17,624 bases of DNA. Origin: Scleroderma bovista. Lineage: Eukaryota > Basidiomycota > Agaricomycetes > Boletales > Sclerodermataceae. The translations under genes were made by a program, and so were the position numbers. Location of the stretch: positions 1-17,624 of the forward strand of contig JAYMGJ010000610.1 of the NCBI GenBank assembly GCA_037178675.1, in the 5' to 3' direction. The notes under the pieces were generated by a model. That model ran no database searches. It saw nothing but the letters and a program-made list of their open reading frames with translations, and was not told the origin of the DNA. Numbering within the stretch: position 1 is the stretch's first letter; each line of letters starts with the position of its first letter. Of the stretch, positions 8,925 to 16,206 are shown piece by piece.

Positions 8925-9310
8925 AACTCTGGTTGTGTCTTGTGGTTGCACACCAACTCTGGTCACCTTCAGTGAGTGCCTATGCACTAACTCTGGTCAC
9001 TCCCTGTGGCTGCGCACTACTCCGGTCAATTCCTGGTTGTGCACTAACTCCGGTCACCTCCTGTGACCTGCATACTACTTCTAGTTGTCTTCTGTGTCCA
9101 GTGCACTAACTCTTGTCAACTCCTGTGGCTGCACACTAACTCCAGTCAACTCCTGTGGTTGCGCACTAACTCCAGTCACCTCCTGTGCCCTGTGTGCTAA
9201 CTCCAGTTGCCTTCTGTGCCCAGTACACTAACTCCAGTCATCTCCTGTGGCTGCACACCAACTCTGGTCACTTCCTGTGCCCTGTGTGCTAACTCCGGTC
9301 ACATCTCCAC
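8925..9310 (+). repeat. Minisatellite of about 30-31 bp
   Basis: Consecutive units read approximately CTCCTGTGGCTGCACACTAA then CTCCRGTCAM. Two adjacent units near 9120-9180 are exactly 30 bases, with neighbours of 31. Around a dozen units are visible. The CTCCGG core appears in the three states CCGG, CTGG and CCAG. Confidence 0.75.
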
Positions 9311-9711
9311 CTGATCACTTGGTATCTCTGGACTTTCTCCACCTACCTGGACTAACAGGCTTTGCTGTTACCCATCAGAAACCCCTATTTCCGGAACTCC
9401 GGCACTGTCCTGCCATCCAGTCTGTCATTCTGACCCCTTTTGCCTGCCTCTGACTATCTTGTCAACCTCCGAGTCTGTCCTTTCTGAAATTGTCAACTCC
9501 AGTCGTCTCCGCTCCTCTGGCATCGTCACACAAACTCTCTCTGTGCCCCTGCGCACACCTCTGTGTCTCTGCACACAAACCTTCATGCTCTTTTGCACAA
9601 TCTGCACCTCTGGTGCAATCTGGTGCTATATGCACAAATCTGTGCCTCCGTGCACAACCCTCGCTCGGAAACTACTAATAGGAGTAACTTCAAAACATAA
9701 CATACCACCTA

Positions 9712-9716
9712 CGAGG
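9712..9716. repeat. Target-site duplication of the copia element (left)
   Basis: CGAGG, matched exactly at 16202-16206. Confidence 0.95.
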
Positions 9717-10004
9717 TGTTGAAGTTGCACATGCACCTGGCGTAAACCATTGACGAAGTGCGCACAAGACTGCGACCCATATTAGTGTAGACTTAGTAAT
9801 AGTCCTCTTTAGAGTAGATGTTACATGTCACACATCATGTGTCACAGTCACGTGTCACACTATTTGTTGTATATAAACAGCATTCATCACTTATATAATA
9901 TAATAGCTCTTGACCAGCTACCGCTACTATCTCAGGTTGTGCACTCCACCCAACAGGTGAGTTGGAGTAGCAGTTCCTCTACATATATAGGTATTGCTTC
10001 AACA
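9717..10004 (+). repeat. 5' LTR of the copia element
   Basis: 288 bp, starting TGTTGAAG and ending CTTCAACA, a perfect 8-bp inverted pair. It contains repeated TGTCAC-type motifs upstream of the TATA box (about 9828-9860) that could be activator sites, the TATATAAA box, and a CAG/GTGAGT donor-like site at 9956/9957. Against the 3' LTR it has sixteen substitutions and one 8-base length difference (GTAATAGT, present here). Confidence 0.96.
9870..9877 (+). promoter_or_regulatory. TATA box of the 5' LTR
   Basis: TATATAAA, conserved in all three LTR copies. Transcription would be expected to begin roughly 30 bases downstream, near 9900, which places the U3/R boundary there. The start site itself cannot be read from sequence. 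Confidence 0.7.
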
Positions 10005-10025
10005 GGTTATGAGCCCCGTGAGCGC
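10005..10025 (+). other. Primer-binding site for initiator tRNA-Met (anticodon-region fragment)
   Basis: Directly after the 5' LTR the sequence reads GGTTATGAGCCCCGTG then AGCGC. Its complement, GCGCTCACGGGGCTCATAACC split at the anticodon CAT, corresponds to the anticodon stem-loop and upstream arm of eukaryotic initiator tRNA-Met (GGGCTCATAACC is characteristic), not to the tRNA 3' acceptor end. Known copia elements prime from such an internally cleaved initiator tRNA. The match is perfect over GGTTATGAGCCC and looser beyond. Confidence 0.85.
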
Positions 10026-10099
10026 ACTGTGTGCAGCAATGCACCAGACAGCGTTCCAGCTCCCTGAGTGTCACTTTAACTAGCTTGACGCTGTGGACC

Positions 10100-10229
10100 A
10101 CAGTGAGCTCCTAGCTGAGCCCCTGCACAGCCACAAGGCGAAGTTGGTTGACAACTTGCACCAGACAGTGAGCTCCTAGTTGAGCACCTGTATTGCCCCA
10201 GGTGAAGTTCATCAATGACTTGCACCAAC
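10100..10229 (+). repeat. 65-bp tandem duplication in the retrotransposon leader
   Basis: Two direct copies, 10100-10164 and 10165-10229, both start ACAGTGAGCTCCTAG and end ACTTGCACCA. A partial third (TGGTGAACATTGTCGACGAC) follows to about 10260. The copies differ at scattered sites. They lie inside the putative leader intron, in the region where packaging or dimerisation signals are usually found; that role is not shown. Confidence 0.7.
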
Positions 10230-10387
10230 CATGGTGAACATTGTCGACGACTTGCGCTGGTATGACCCAGTCATGAGTTAGCTGTTGACAGAAGTGCTTT
10301 CACTAGCACTCAGGTGTTTCTTCTTTTCTTGCTTGTCTGTTGTCGCATTCACTTGCTGACTCCATTGACTCCCAACAGAACATCACC

Positions 10388-10672
10388 ATGTCCAGCGCTC
10401 TCGACAAGATGGTTCCTGTGTTCACTGGCTCCAACTGGCAGCAGTGGCACACCTATATGCAGGCCTACCTTCAGGCACAAGGCCAATGGTACGTCTACTC
10501 AATGACGCAACCTGCTGACGGTCACGACAACTGAAAGGAATGGGACGACAACACCAAGAGAGCACTTGGTAATATCGCCTTGCGCCTTGCCCCCTCGATC
10601 CAGGTCGCCATCTCCAGCCTCGACAGCGTTAAGGATGTCTGGGACCACCTCAAGAAGAACTTCAGCGCCCCA
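10388..10672 (+). pseudogene. gag: Copia Gag, N-terminal half (frame broken)
   Basis: Gag forms the virus-like particle that packages element RNA in the cytoplasm. The ATG at 10388 has a good CACC context and is the first methionine with family-like sequence after it. Residues 7-30 (MVPVFTGSNWQQWHTYMQAY and on) match the N-terminal Gag motif of copia elements (FxGxNWxxWxxxMxAYL). Residues from about 60 (KRALGNIALRLAPSIQVAIS) and the WDHLKKNF segment begin the UBN2-like domain. An in-frame TGA at 10532-10534 (codon 49) interrupts it; the original codon was probably CGA or TGG. At about 10670-10673 a one-base loss shifts the rest into another frame. No slippery heptamer is present, so I read this as damage, not programmed frameshifting. 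Confidence 0.85.
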
Positions 10673-12387
10673 GTATTGGCTCTGCCTATGCTGAGCTTAG
10701 CAAGCTCCTGGCGACTACCATCCCCGCTGGCTCCCATCCCACTCCGGCAATCACCAAAGTGCTTAGCCACTTTGCTTATCTCAAGGACGCTGGCTTTGAG
10801 TTCCCTGCCCCTGTGCAGGCAATGATTATTCTTTGCAAGCTCCCTCCCACTATGGAGGTCGTAGCTCAGATACTCAGCCAAACGTTGCCAGATGAGATCA
10901 AGAACCTCAAGCCTGATGGGATCGTCAAGGCTGCTACACTCTCTTTCAAGCAGAAAGGTGCCTCTTCACGCAGTGGTGGTAAGGGCCCACAGGCAAACAA
11001 GCTTAGCGCTGTGAAGCGCAAGCCAGCTGACCCAAAGTTTGCCCAGCAGCAGCAGCAGCCCAAGAGGCAGCAGCAGCAGCAAGGCGGGTCCAATGGCGGT
11101 ACGAGTGGAAATGCTCCTGCCCAAGGACAGGGAGGCTGCACTCGACGTGGTGGCAAGAAGGCTCATGCTCGTTGCGAGAACACCCAACAAGCCACCTTCG
11201 CTACATACGTCCACTACGATGGACCTGAGCCCACCGTTGACCCTCACACCCTGGCTCACACCCCTGGTGCTACCAACTACGGCCCCCCTGCATTTGAAAA
11301 TACCATCAAGGCCTTCGACTTGGCACACCGTCTGGGGGTAGAACGCTCCTGCCAAACGATCCGCACCCTCAACCAAGTTGTGTCATTGGTGAGTGCGAAC
11401 CTGGACCAGCCCAAGGCCGGTCCCTCCTCATTGAAGCGCCCTCGCCTTGAGGAGCGCATCACCATGTATGAGGAGGATGCCATCCCCCTTGGGGATGAAG
11501 AGCCCTTCGCTCATGAACCGTTCGCTAATGACGAGTTTGATGAGATCGATGTGATGGTCCTCGACTGCTACAATGCGACGTTGATGGCGATGGGCACGGA
11601 GGCCAGCCTTTTCAGGCAAGTACCTTCTGCACGTGTGCTGACCGACACTGACACACTCCCTTTACATGTGCGCTATACACCATCACTGTATATAGCGAGT
11701 AGTAACTACAATATGTTGTGTTGTGTCTCCTCGAGCAATGCATATATCTGTTCGTGTCTGAATGATGCACACTGTGCTAGCTGTAAGGGAAAAATGGTTG
11801 ACGATAGTGAACTTTCTGGTGCTTTCTGGCTACTAGACTCTGGTGCATCACGCCACTTCACTGGTGACATAGGCGACTTCGCCTCCTATAACGCGCTAAA
11901 GCGAGCACACTACACCAAAATGACAAATGGTATAGCACTAATCGCTGGCATTGGCACAGTATTACTCCAGTGCCTAGACCACAACTCTGGGGATGAGAAA
12001 GTCATCACACTCACCCAAGTGCTCCATATGCCAGGCACTACTGCACGCCTTATTTCTATGGGCAAAATGCTCCAGCGTAACTACAAGGTCACTGGCGATA
12101 AGCGAGGCATTAGCCTCATTCATAAAGCTGAACGCCTATGGTTCGGGCCAGACCCAGAAGACGATCGCAACATCATTTTCGGGATTAGATCTATCCCGAT
12201 AATTAGATCTAACTATATCGCCTCTGTGAGCAAAGTCGATTATGACATTATGCACCAGAGATTCGGGCACCCCTCGAAGGAAGTACTCCGATGCGCGCAA
12301 AAGCATACGCAGTGCTTCCTGGAGATCCACTTTCCAACTGAGGACTGTGTTTGCCCTGCATGTGCTCTTGGAAAAATGCACAATTGA
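10672..12387 (+). pseudogene. gag-pol: Copia Gag C-terminal half, protease and integrase zinc finger
   Basis: This open stretch of about 570 codons continues Gag after the frameshift. It starts with the rest of the UBN2-like domain (segments HFAYLKDAGFEFP and MIILCKLPPTMEVVAQ), then a basic, glutamine-rich linker with two Q5 runs (about 11044-11092). No canonical CX2CX4HX4C zinc knuckle is seen; only a Cys/Arg-rich remnant (GCTRRGGKKAHARCE) stands in that area. The aspartic protease motif LLDSGASRHFTG has its catalytic Asp at 11836-11838, which is intact. The integrase N-terminal zinc site has His at 12253 and 12268 (MHQRFGHPS) and Cys at 12352 and 12361 (CPACALGK). The frame ends at TGA 12385-12387, where relatives carry Arg, consistent with CGA to TGA. 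Confidence 0.9.
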
Positions 12388-12886
12388 GCTTTCCCAGAGA
12401 ATGAAAGACATGCTTCCAAACCCTTTGAGCTAGTGCACTCTGATCTCAAATCCTTCCCAGTTACGTTGTACCGGAAGTTTAAATATGTTATCACCTTCTA
12501 CGACGACTATACCTCTCACGCCTGGACTATGCCTCTTCGCTCCAAAGCTGCAGCGATTACAGCTGCCAAAGATTTCCTTGAAATGGTGTGTGTCCAACAT
12601 GATACGCACGTCGTTGGATGGATGTCCAATGCTGGCAGAGAGTATAAATTCAATCTATTTGATTGAGCACTCCTTGAAAAAGGAATTAAAATATACCAAA
12701 GTGCTCCAAGAACCCTCATGCAGAATGGCCGTGCCAAGCATTTAGGGTGCACTCTCATGGATAAAGCTAAGTCTATGCGGCATCAAGCCTGCATCCCTGA
12801 CTCCTGGTGGGAATTTGTGTTCACTCACGCAACCCACATTTACAACTGTACTCCGGTAGCTTGCCTGCGATGGCGCACCCCCCAAA
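12388..12886 (+). pseudogene. pol: Copia integrase catalytic core, active site lost
   Basis: Integrase joins element cDNA to host DNA. The segment continues in frame after the 12385 TGA: FELVHSDLKSFP carries the first catalytic Asp (codon 12442). YVITFYDDYTSHAW is a family hallmark. The second Asp position reads Asn (codon 12628, MSNAGREYK where MSDAGGEYK is usual). The Glu position reads Lys (codon 12736, NGRAKHLGC where NGRAER is usual). Codons 12628 and 12736 have exactly 35 codons between them, the D-35-E spacing, which supports the assignment. A further TGA lies at 12664-12666. At the C6A4 run (12878-12887) the frame shifts by one. The enzyme would be non-functional even without the stops. 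Confidence 0.88.
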
Positions 12887-13447
12887 ATGCTTAAGGGGGA
12901 GATGCCTAACATTGACCACCTCCATGTATTTGGCTGTGGAGCCTTTGTCTACCTCCCAGCCTCGGCTCAAGCAAATAACATGGGTCCCAAGTCAGAGCTT
13001 ATGATTTATGTCGGTGTTGCCCCTGGCAATGAGCGCAATTTCTTGTTTATGTGCTCCACCAATGCAGTGTTCACCGCTGCTCACGCCGTCTTTGACGAGC
13101 ATCATTTCCCTCGCTGCCCCAAAAACAGGTGCGAACCTCTTGAGAACCATTTTGGAAGGGTAAATCCAAAACCTACCACAGATCGACCAGGGAATCCCCC
13201 TGATGATATCGACAGTGATGATGATGTGGAACACGACCATGGCTACCCACATCCCCAAGCACAGGATGACGATCCAAAGCGCGAGGAACCTGAGGCTCCT
13301 GAGGAAGAGCCTAATCAAATAAATCCTCCCCGTACGCCATCTCCAGTCCCTCCACCGGCACTGAGAATGCCTTCACCGGCGAGAAATCCGCCACCTCCAG
13401 CACTGCAGCGCCCTGGCCAAGCTGAACGCCGCCAGAATGCGCCATGA
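12887..13447 (+). pseudogene. pol: Copia integrase C-terminal region and proline-rich linker
   Basis: After the frameshift the frame gives LHVFGCGAFVYLP and GPKSELMIYVGV, the conserved C-terminal integrase block of copia elements (HLRVFGC...KLxPKS...FVGY). From about codon 90 the sequence becomes acidic and then proline-rich (DIDSDDDVEHDH, PPRTPSPVPPPALRMPSP), the usual poorly conserved spacer before reverse transcriptase. It ends at TGA 13445-13447; the surrounding CCATGACCC would be CCACGACCC with an Arg codon, again a one-step CpG change. The frame reads straight on after the stop. Confidence 0.85.
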
Positions 13448-14875
13448 CCCCCTGCAGTGAATATCCCTGCCCGCCCCCAACGTGAACATAGAGCGCCATT
13501 GTGCCCTGGTAACGTATATGGTGAGCAGCGACATCCCATCGAGCAACTCCGGGATATCGAAAGTGCCCCTCGATGGCGAGAAACAGTGGGTGAGGCCCCT
13601 AGGCCCCCACAACCGGACGCACCAGACCATATCCCTGGTGGTTTCCCCAACACCTCTGCAATGCCCAGTGAGGAAGATGTGCAAAAGATGTGTGAGGAAG
13701 GGGGAGCAAACCTAGTCCGTTTCCTGATGGGCAAAGCCCTCACAACCAGCGAGCCTCAATATGAGAGCATCCGCAACTGGTCCTATAAGGACATTGCTCA
13801 CTTACCCCAAGCTGAGCAGAAACTCTGGCAACTTGCTTGCCAAGAAGAGCTCGACGTGCTGCGAAAGTGCAAGGTCTTTGAGCTAGTTGACCATCCCCGA
13901 GACTGGAAGGTCATTAAGGACCGATGGGTCTTCGACGTGAAGTCGGATGGCCACAAGAAAGCCCGCTTAGTAGCGAAAGGCTTCTCCCAGGTCGAGGGAT
14001 TAGATTTCGACCAGGTCTTCTCACCAGTCATGCACTTTGAAACAGTGCACCTCATGCTTGCACTTGCTGCACTTGAGAATTGGTATATCACTGGACTCGA
14101 TGTTCAGAGCGCCTACTTGTATGGCAAGCTCAATGAAGAGATCTACATGGAACAACCCGGAGGGTTTGCAGTTCCCGGGCAAGAGCGCAAAGTGCTCCAC
14201 CTCTGGCATGCCCTCTATGGCCTCAAACAGGCTGGCCTAGCTTGGTGGCACACACTCGATGAGTCTCTCAAAGAGCTCAGGTTTGAGCATCTTAAGTCTG
14301 AAGCAGGCATCTTCTTCTACAAGAAGAAAGGCATCAACATTGTCATTGGTATTATCTACGTTGACGACACTTTATTTTGCGGCCCTAACAAGGCTGTTGT
14401 TGATGCCATCAAAGCACAGTTCATGTGCAAATGGGAGTGCAGAGACCTTGGAGAACCTAAGGAGTTCCTCCATATGCGAATCACTCACAAAGGTTGCGCT
14501 ATTCACCTGGATCAATGCGCGTACCTCCAAAAGGTCATTGAATGCTGCGGCATGCTAAATGCAAAGTCTGCAAGCACCCCACTGCCGGCTGGCTACTATG
14601 CCGCCAAAAATGCAGAGCCTGTTGATGCGGAACTCCGCTCCCGTTTCCAGATGGTTATTGGGTCCCTTCTGTACCTTATGTTAGGCACTAGGCCCGACAT
14701 TGCCTTTGCAGTCACCCATCTCTCGCGCCATGCCGCGAATCCATCTCAGGACCACCTGAACAAAGCGCTGTATATCTGTCGCTATTTAATTGGGACACCT
14801 GATTACTCCCTAGTGTACAATGGTGGATCCGGTGCTGGCCTGATTGCATGCACGGACTCAGATTGGGGATCAGAC
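13448..14875 (+). pseudogene. pol: Copia reverse transcriptase and start of RNase H
   Basis: This is an uninterrupted stretch of 476 codons. Reverse transcriptase (RVT_2 type) begins near WSYKDIAHLPQAEQKLWQLA. It continues through RWVFDVKSDGHKKARLVAKG, the first catalytic Asp in YITGLDVQSAYLYG (codon 14099), IYMEQPGGF, LYGLKQAGLAWW, and the YVDD box at 14357-14368, so all catalytic residues are present. GTRPDIAFAVTHLSRH starts the connection to RNase H, and the first RNase H Asp lies in ACTDSDWGSD (codon 14855 or 14861). The frame is then cut at 14875 by the hAT MITE. The reverse transcriptase is the best-preserved part of the element. Confidence 0.93.
14868..14875. repeat. 8-bp target-site duplication of the hAT MITE (left)
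   Basis: GATCAGAC, repeated exactly at 15427-15434. Eight bases is the hAT duplication length. Confidence 0.95.
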
Positions 14876-15426
14876 TAGAGTTTAAAAGTCCAGTCCAGTC
14901 CGGTTTTTTTGCCTTTTTTGGAAGAGGACCGGACTGGACCGCTTTTGGAAGCCTTGGAATGGTTCATGGACCGCTTAAAGACTGGTCCAAAGCGGTTGCA
15001 ACCGGTTTTCAAAAAGACCGGTCCAAAACTGCTAAAAAAAACCAGTCCAAACCACTAAAAAACCGGTTTTTTTGCATTTTATTGATGTTTTTCACATCAA
15101 AGGTGTGTCAGATAGCATCTAAATACTATTTATAGACTGTAGTAATTATATACAAGTCATTATATATTTATTTGTGCCATATTTCATCCAAAAAGATCAG
15201 TTTTACACCCCTTAAGACCCACTGCAGGCCAAAATTAGCCTGTAATATAGGGGTTTTTATACCATATATGTATTGCTTACATAATGTGGTTGCAACCGGT
15301 TGCAACCAGTCTTTTTCATCATTCTCAAAAGTAGGCAACTGGCAACTGCAGTCCGGTTGTGACCAGTCCAGTCCAGTCCAGTTTCTGGTCTTTTTGCGGT
15401 CCTATGGACTGGACTTTTAAACTCTA
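14876..15426. mobile_element. Non-autonomous hAT MITE, 551 bp, inside RNase H
   Basis: Perfect 22-bp terminal inverted repeats (14876-14897 and 15405-15426) begin TAGAGTTTAAAAGTCCAG, fitting the hAT YARNG end pattern. 8-bp GATCAGAC duplications flank them. Subterminal regions carry many copies of ACCGGT, ACCAGT and GTCCAGTCC in both orientations, as expected for transposase-binding sites. The middle (15110-15290) is AT-rich. There is no transposase ORF, so it must be moved by a related autonomous hAT element elsewhere. Removing it with one duplication (559 bases) returns RNase H to frame, which confirms the boundaries independently. The same family is present, older, at 3912-5671. Confidence 0.95.
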
Positions 15427-15434
15427 GATCAGAC
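15427..15434. repeat. 8-bp target-site duplication of the hAT MITE (right)
   Basis: GATCAGAC, matching 14868-14875. Confidence 0.95.
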
Positions 15435-15875
15435 CCTACCTCTCACCTCTCGCAAACAGGTTTCTACCTGAAGCTTGCAGATGGCTTGATCAGTTGGACT
15501 TCTCGTGCGCAGAAGACTATTGCGTACTCATCCACTGAGGCCGAATACATGGCTTTGAGTGATTGCGCTCGCCAAGTTACCTGGATTCGGAGTTTACTCA
15601 GTGAGCTCGGCTATAAGCTGAAAGCTATCCTGGTTTGCAGTGATAATCAGTGGTCCATATTCATGGCATCCAACCCTGTAACGGAGCCTCGCTCCAAGCA
15701 CATTGACATCCGCTACCACAGAATCTGCGAGTCAGTCGTGAAAGATAACGTGGAATTATTCTTTATTGATGGTGCTGAGAATCCTGCCGATCTGCTCACC
15801 AAGAACTTACCATGCAAGAAATTTGCAAAGTTCAGAGCTCAACTAGGCTTACAGTTTCCCTCTGGCAGCATCTAG
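15435..15875 (+). pseudogene. pol: Copia RNase H, C-terminal part of Pol
   Basis: RNase H removes the RNA strand during reverse transcription. After the MITE the frame resumes with PTSHLSQTGFYLKLADG. It then has ISWTSRAQKTIAYSSTEAEY (catalytic Glu at codon 15537 or 15543), CSDNQWSIFMASNP (Asp at codon 15642), RSKHIDIRYHRICE and NPADLLTKNLP, all standard copia RNase H blocks. Pol ends at TAG 15873-15875. The domain would be complete if joined to 14875. About 37 bases separate the stop from the polypurine tract. Confidence 0.92.
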
Positions 15876-15912
15876 CGCCTTATTCACTGAAGTGCTCTAC
15901 GTGCAGCACAGT

Positions 15913-15921
15913 GAGGGGGAG
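15913..15921 (+). other. Polypurine tract of the copia element
   Basis: GAGGGGGAG directly abuts the 3' LTR start (TGTTGAAG at 15922). It would prime plus-strand DNA synthesis. Confidence 0.92.
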
Positions 15922-16201
15922 TGTTGAAGTCGCACGTGCACCCAGTGTAAACCGTCGACGAAGTGCGCACAAGACTGCGACCCATATTAGTGTAGACTTA
16001 CCTCTTTAGAGTAGATGTTACATGTCACATGTCACATGTCACAGTCACGTGTCACACTATTTGTTGTATATAAACAGTGTTCATTGCTTATATAATATAA
16101 CAGCTCTTGACCAGCTACCGCTACTATCTCAGGTTGTGCACTCCACCCAACAGGTGAGTTGGAGTAGCAGTTCCTCTACATATATAGGTATTGCTTCAAC
16201 A
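15922..16201 (+). repeat. 3' LTR of the copia element
   Basis: 280 bp, TGTTGAAG to CTTCAACA, with TATATAAA at 16067-16074. It lacks eight bases (GTAATAGT) present in the 5' LTR and in the solo LTR. Three exact tandem CATGTCA units lie at 16021-16041, followed by CACGTG. It retains several CpG sites lost in the 5' LTR and vice versa. Confidence 0.96.
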
Positions 16202-16206
16202 CGAGG
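16202..16206. repeat. Target-site duplication of the copia element (right)
   Basis: CGAGG, identical to 9712-9716. Confidence 0.95.

Larger units (their letters stand above)
7725..9711 (+). repeat. CT-rich block with recurrent ACTCCGG motif
   Basis: About 2 kb of strongly pyrimidine-rich plus strand built from units containing ACTCCGG or its one-step variants ACTCTGG and ACTCCAG. It continues beyond the copia insertion at 16207-17624. The style matches the CT-rich part of the LTR at 6576-7724, so it may be the non-coding interior of the same element (a large non-autonomous LTR derivative); this is inference. Long plus-strand frames (for example 8068-8634) exist only because stop codons are rare in CT-rich DNA. 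They encode Ser/Leu/Pro-rich low-complexity peptides with no domain. Confidence 0.6.
9957..10378 (+). other. Putative leader intron spanning U5 and the primer-binding site
   Basis: The donor CAG|GTGAGT at 9956/9957 is a full consensus match. The acceptor CCCAACAG ends at 10378, preceded by branch-like CTGAC (10356-10360) and a pyrimidine-rich stretch. The predicted 422-nt intron would place the exon junction 9 bases before the Gag ATG at 10388. Splicing would remove the primer-binding site and the leader repeats, leaving an mRNA that can be translated but not reverse transcribed. Splicing itself is inference. Confidence 0.45.
9717..16201 (+). mobile_element. Ty1/copia LTR retrotransposon, complete but inactivated
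   Basis: Order: 5' LTR 9717-10004, primer-binding site 10005-10025, untranslated leader, Gag, protease, integrase, reverse transcriptase, RNase H, polypurine tract 15913-15921, 3' LTR 15922-16201. Integrase preceding reverse transcriptase is the copia order. Identical CGAGG duplications flank it, so the copy is intact as an insertion. Defects: in-frame TGA at 10532, 12385, 12664 and 13445; frameshifts near 10672 and 12880; integrase active-site losses; and a 551-bp hAT MITE at 14876-15426. Without the MITE and its duplicated 8 bp the element is about 5.9 kb. It could move only if proteins were supplied by another copy. The related solo LTR at 2652 shows the family has several copies here. Confidence 0.96.

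Noticed and set aside
10665..10680. Programmed -1 frameshift between Gag halves
   Set aside because: The site reads GCCCCAGTATT with no slippery heptamer, and it lies inside the Gag domain where a programmed shift would make no sense; a single-base loss explains it.
11100..11190. Gag zinc knuckle
   Set aside because: Cys and His spacing does not match CX2CX4HX4C; only a Cys/Arg-rich stretch is present.
12385..12387. Stop-codon readthrough between Gag-protease and integrase
   Set aside because: The TGA falls within the integrase region directly after its zinc finger and is one of several scattered stops; decay is simpler.
9717..16201. Classic RIP (CpA to TpA) as the cause of decay
   Set aside because: Only one of sixteen LTR differences could be CpA to TpA; the rest are CpG-type.
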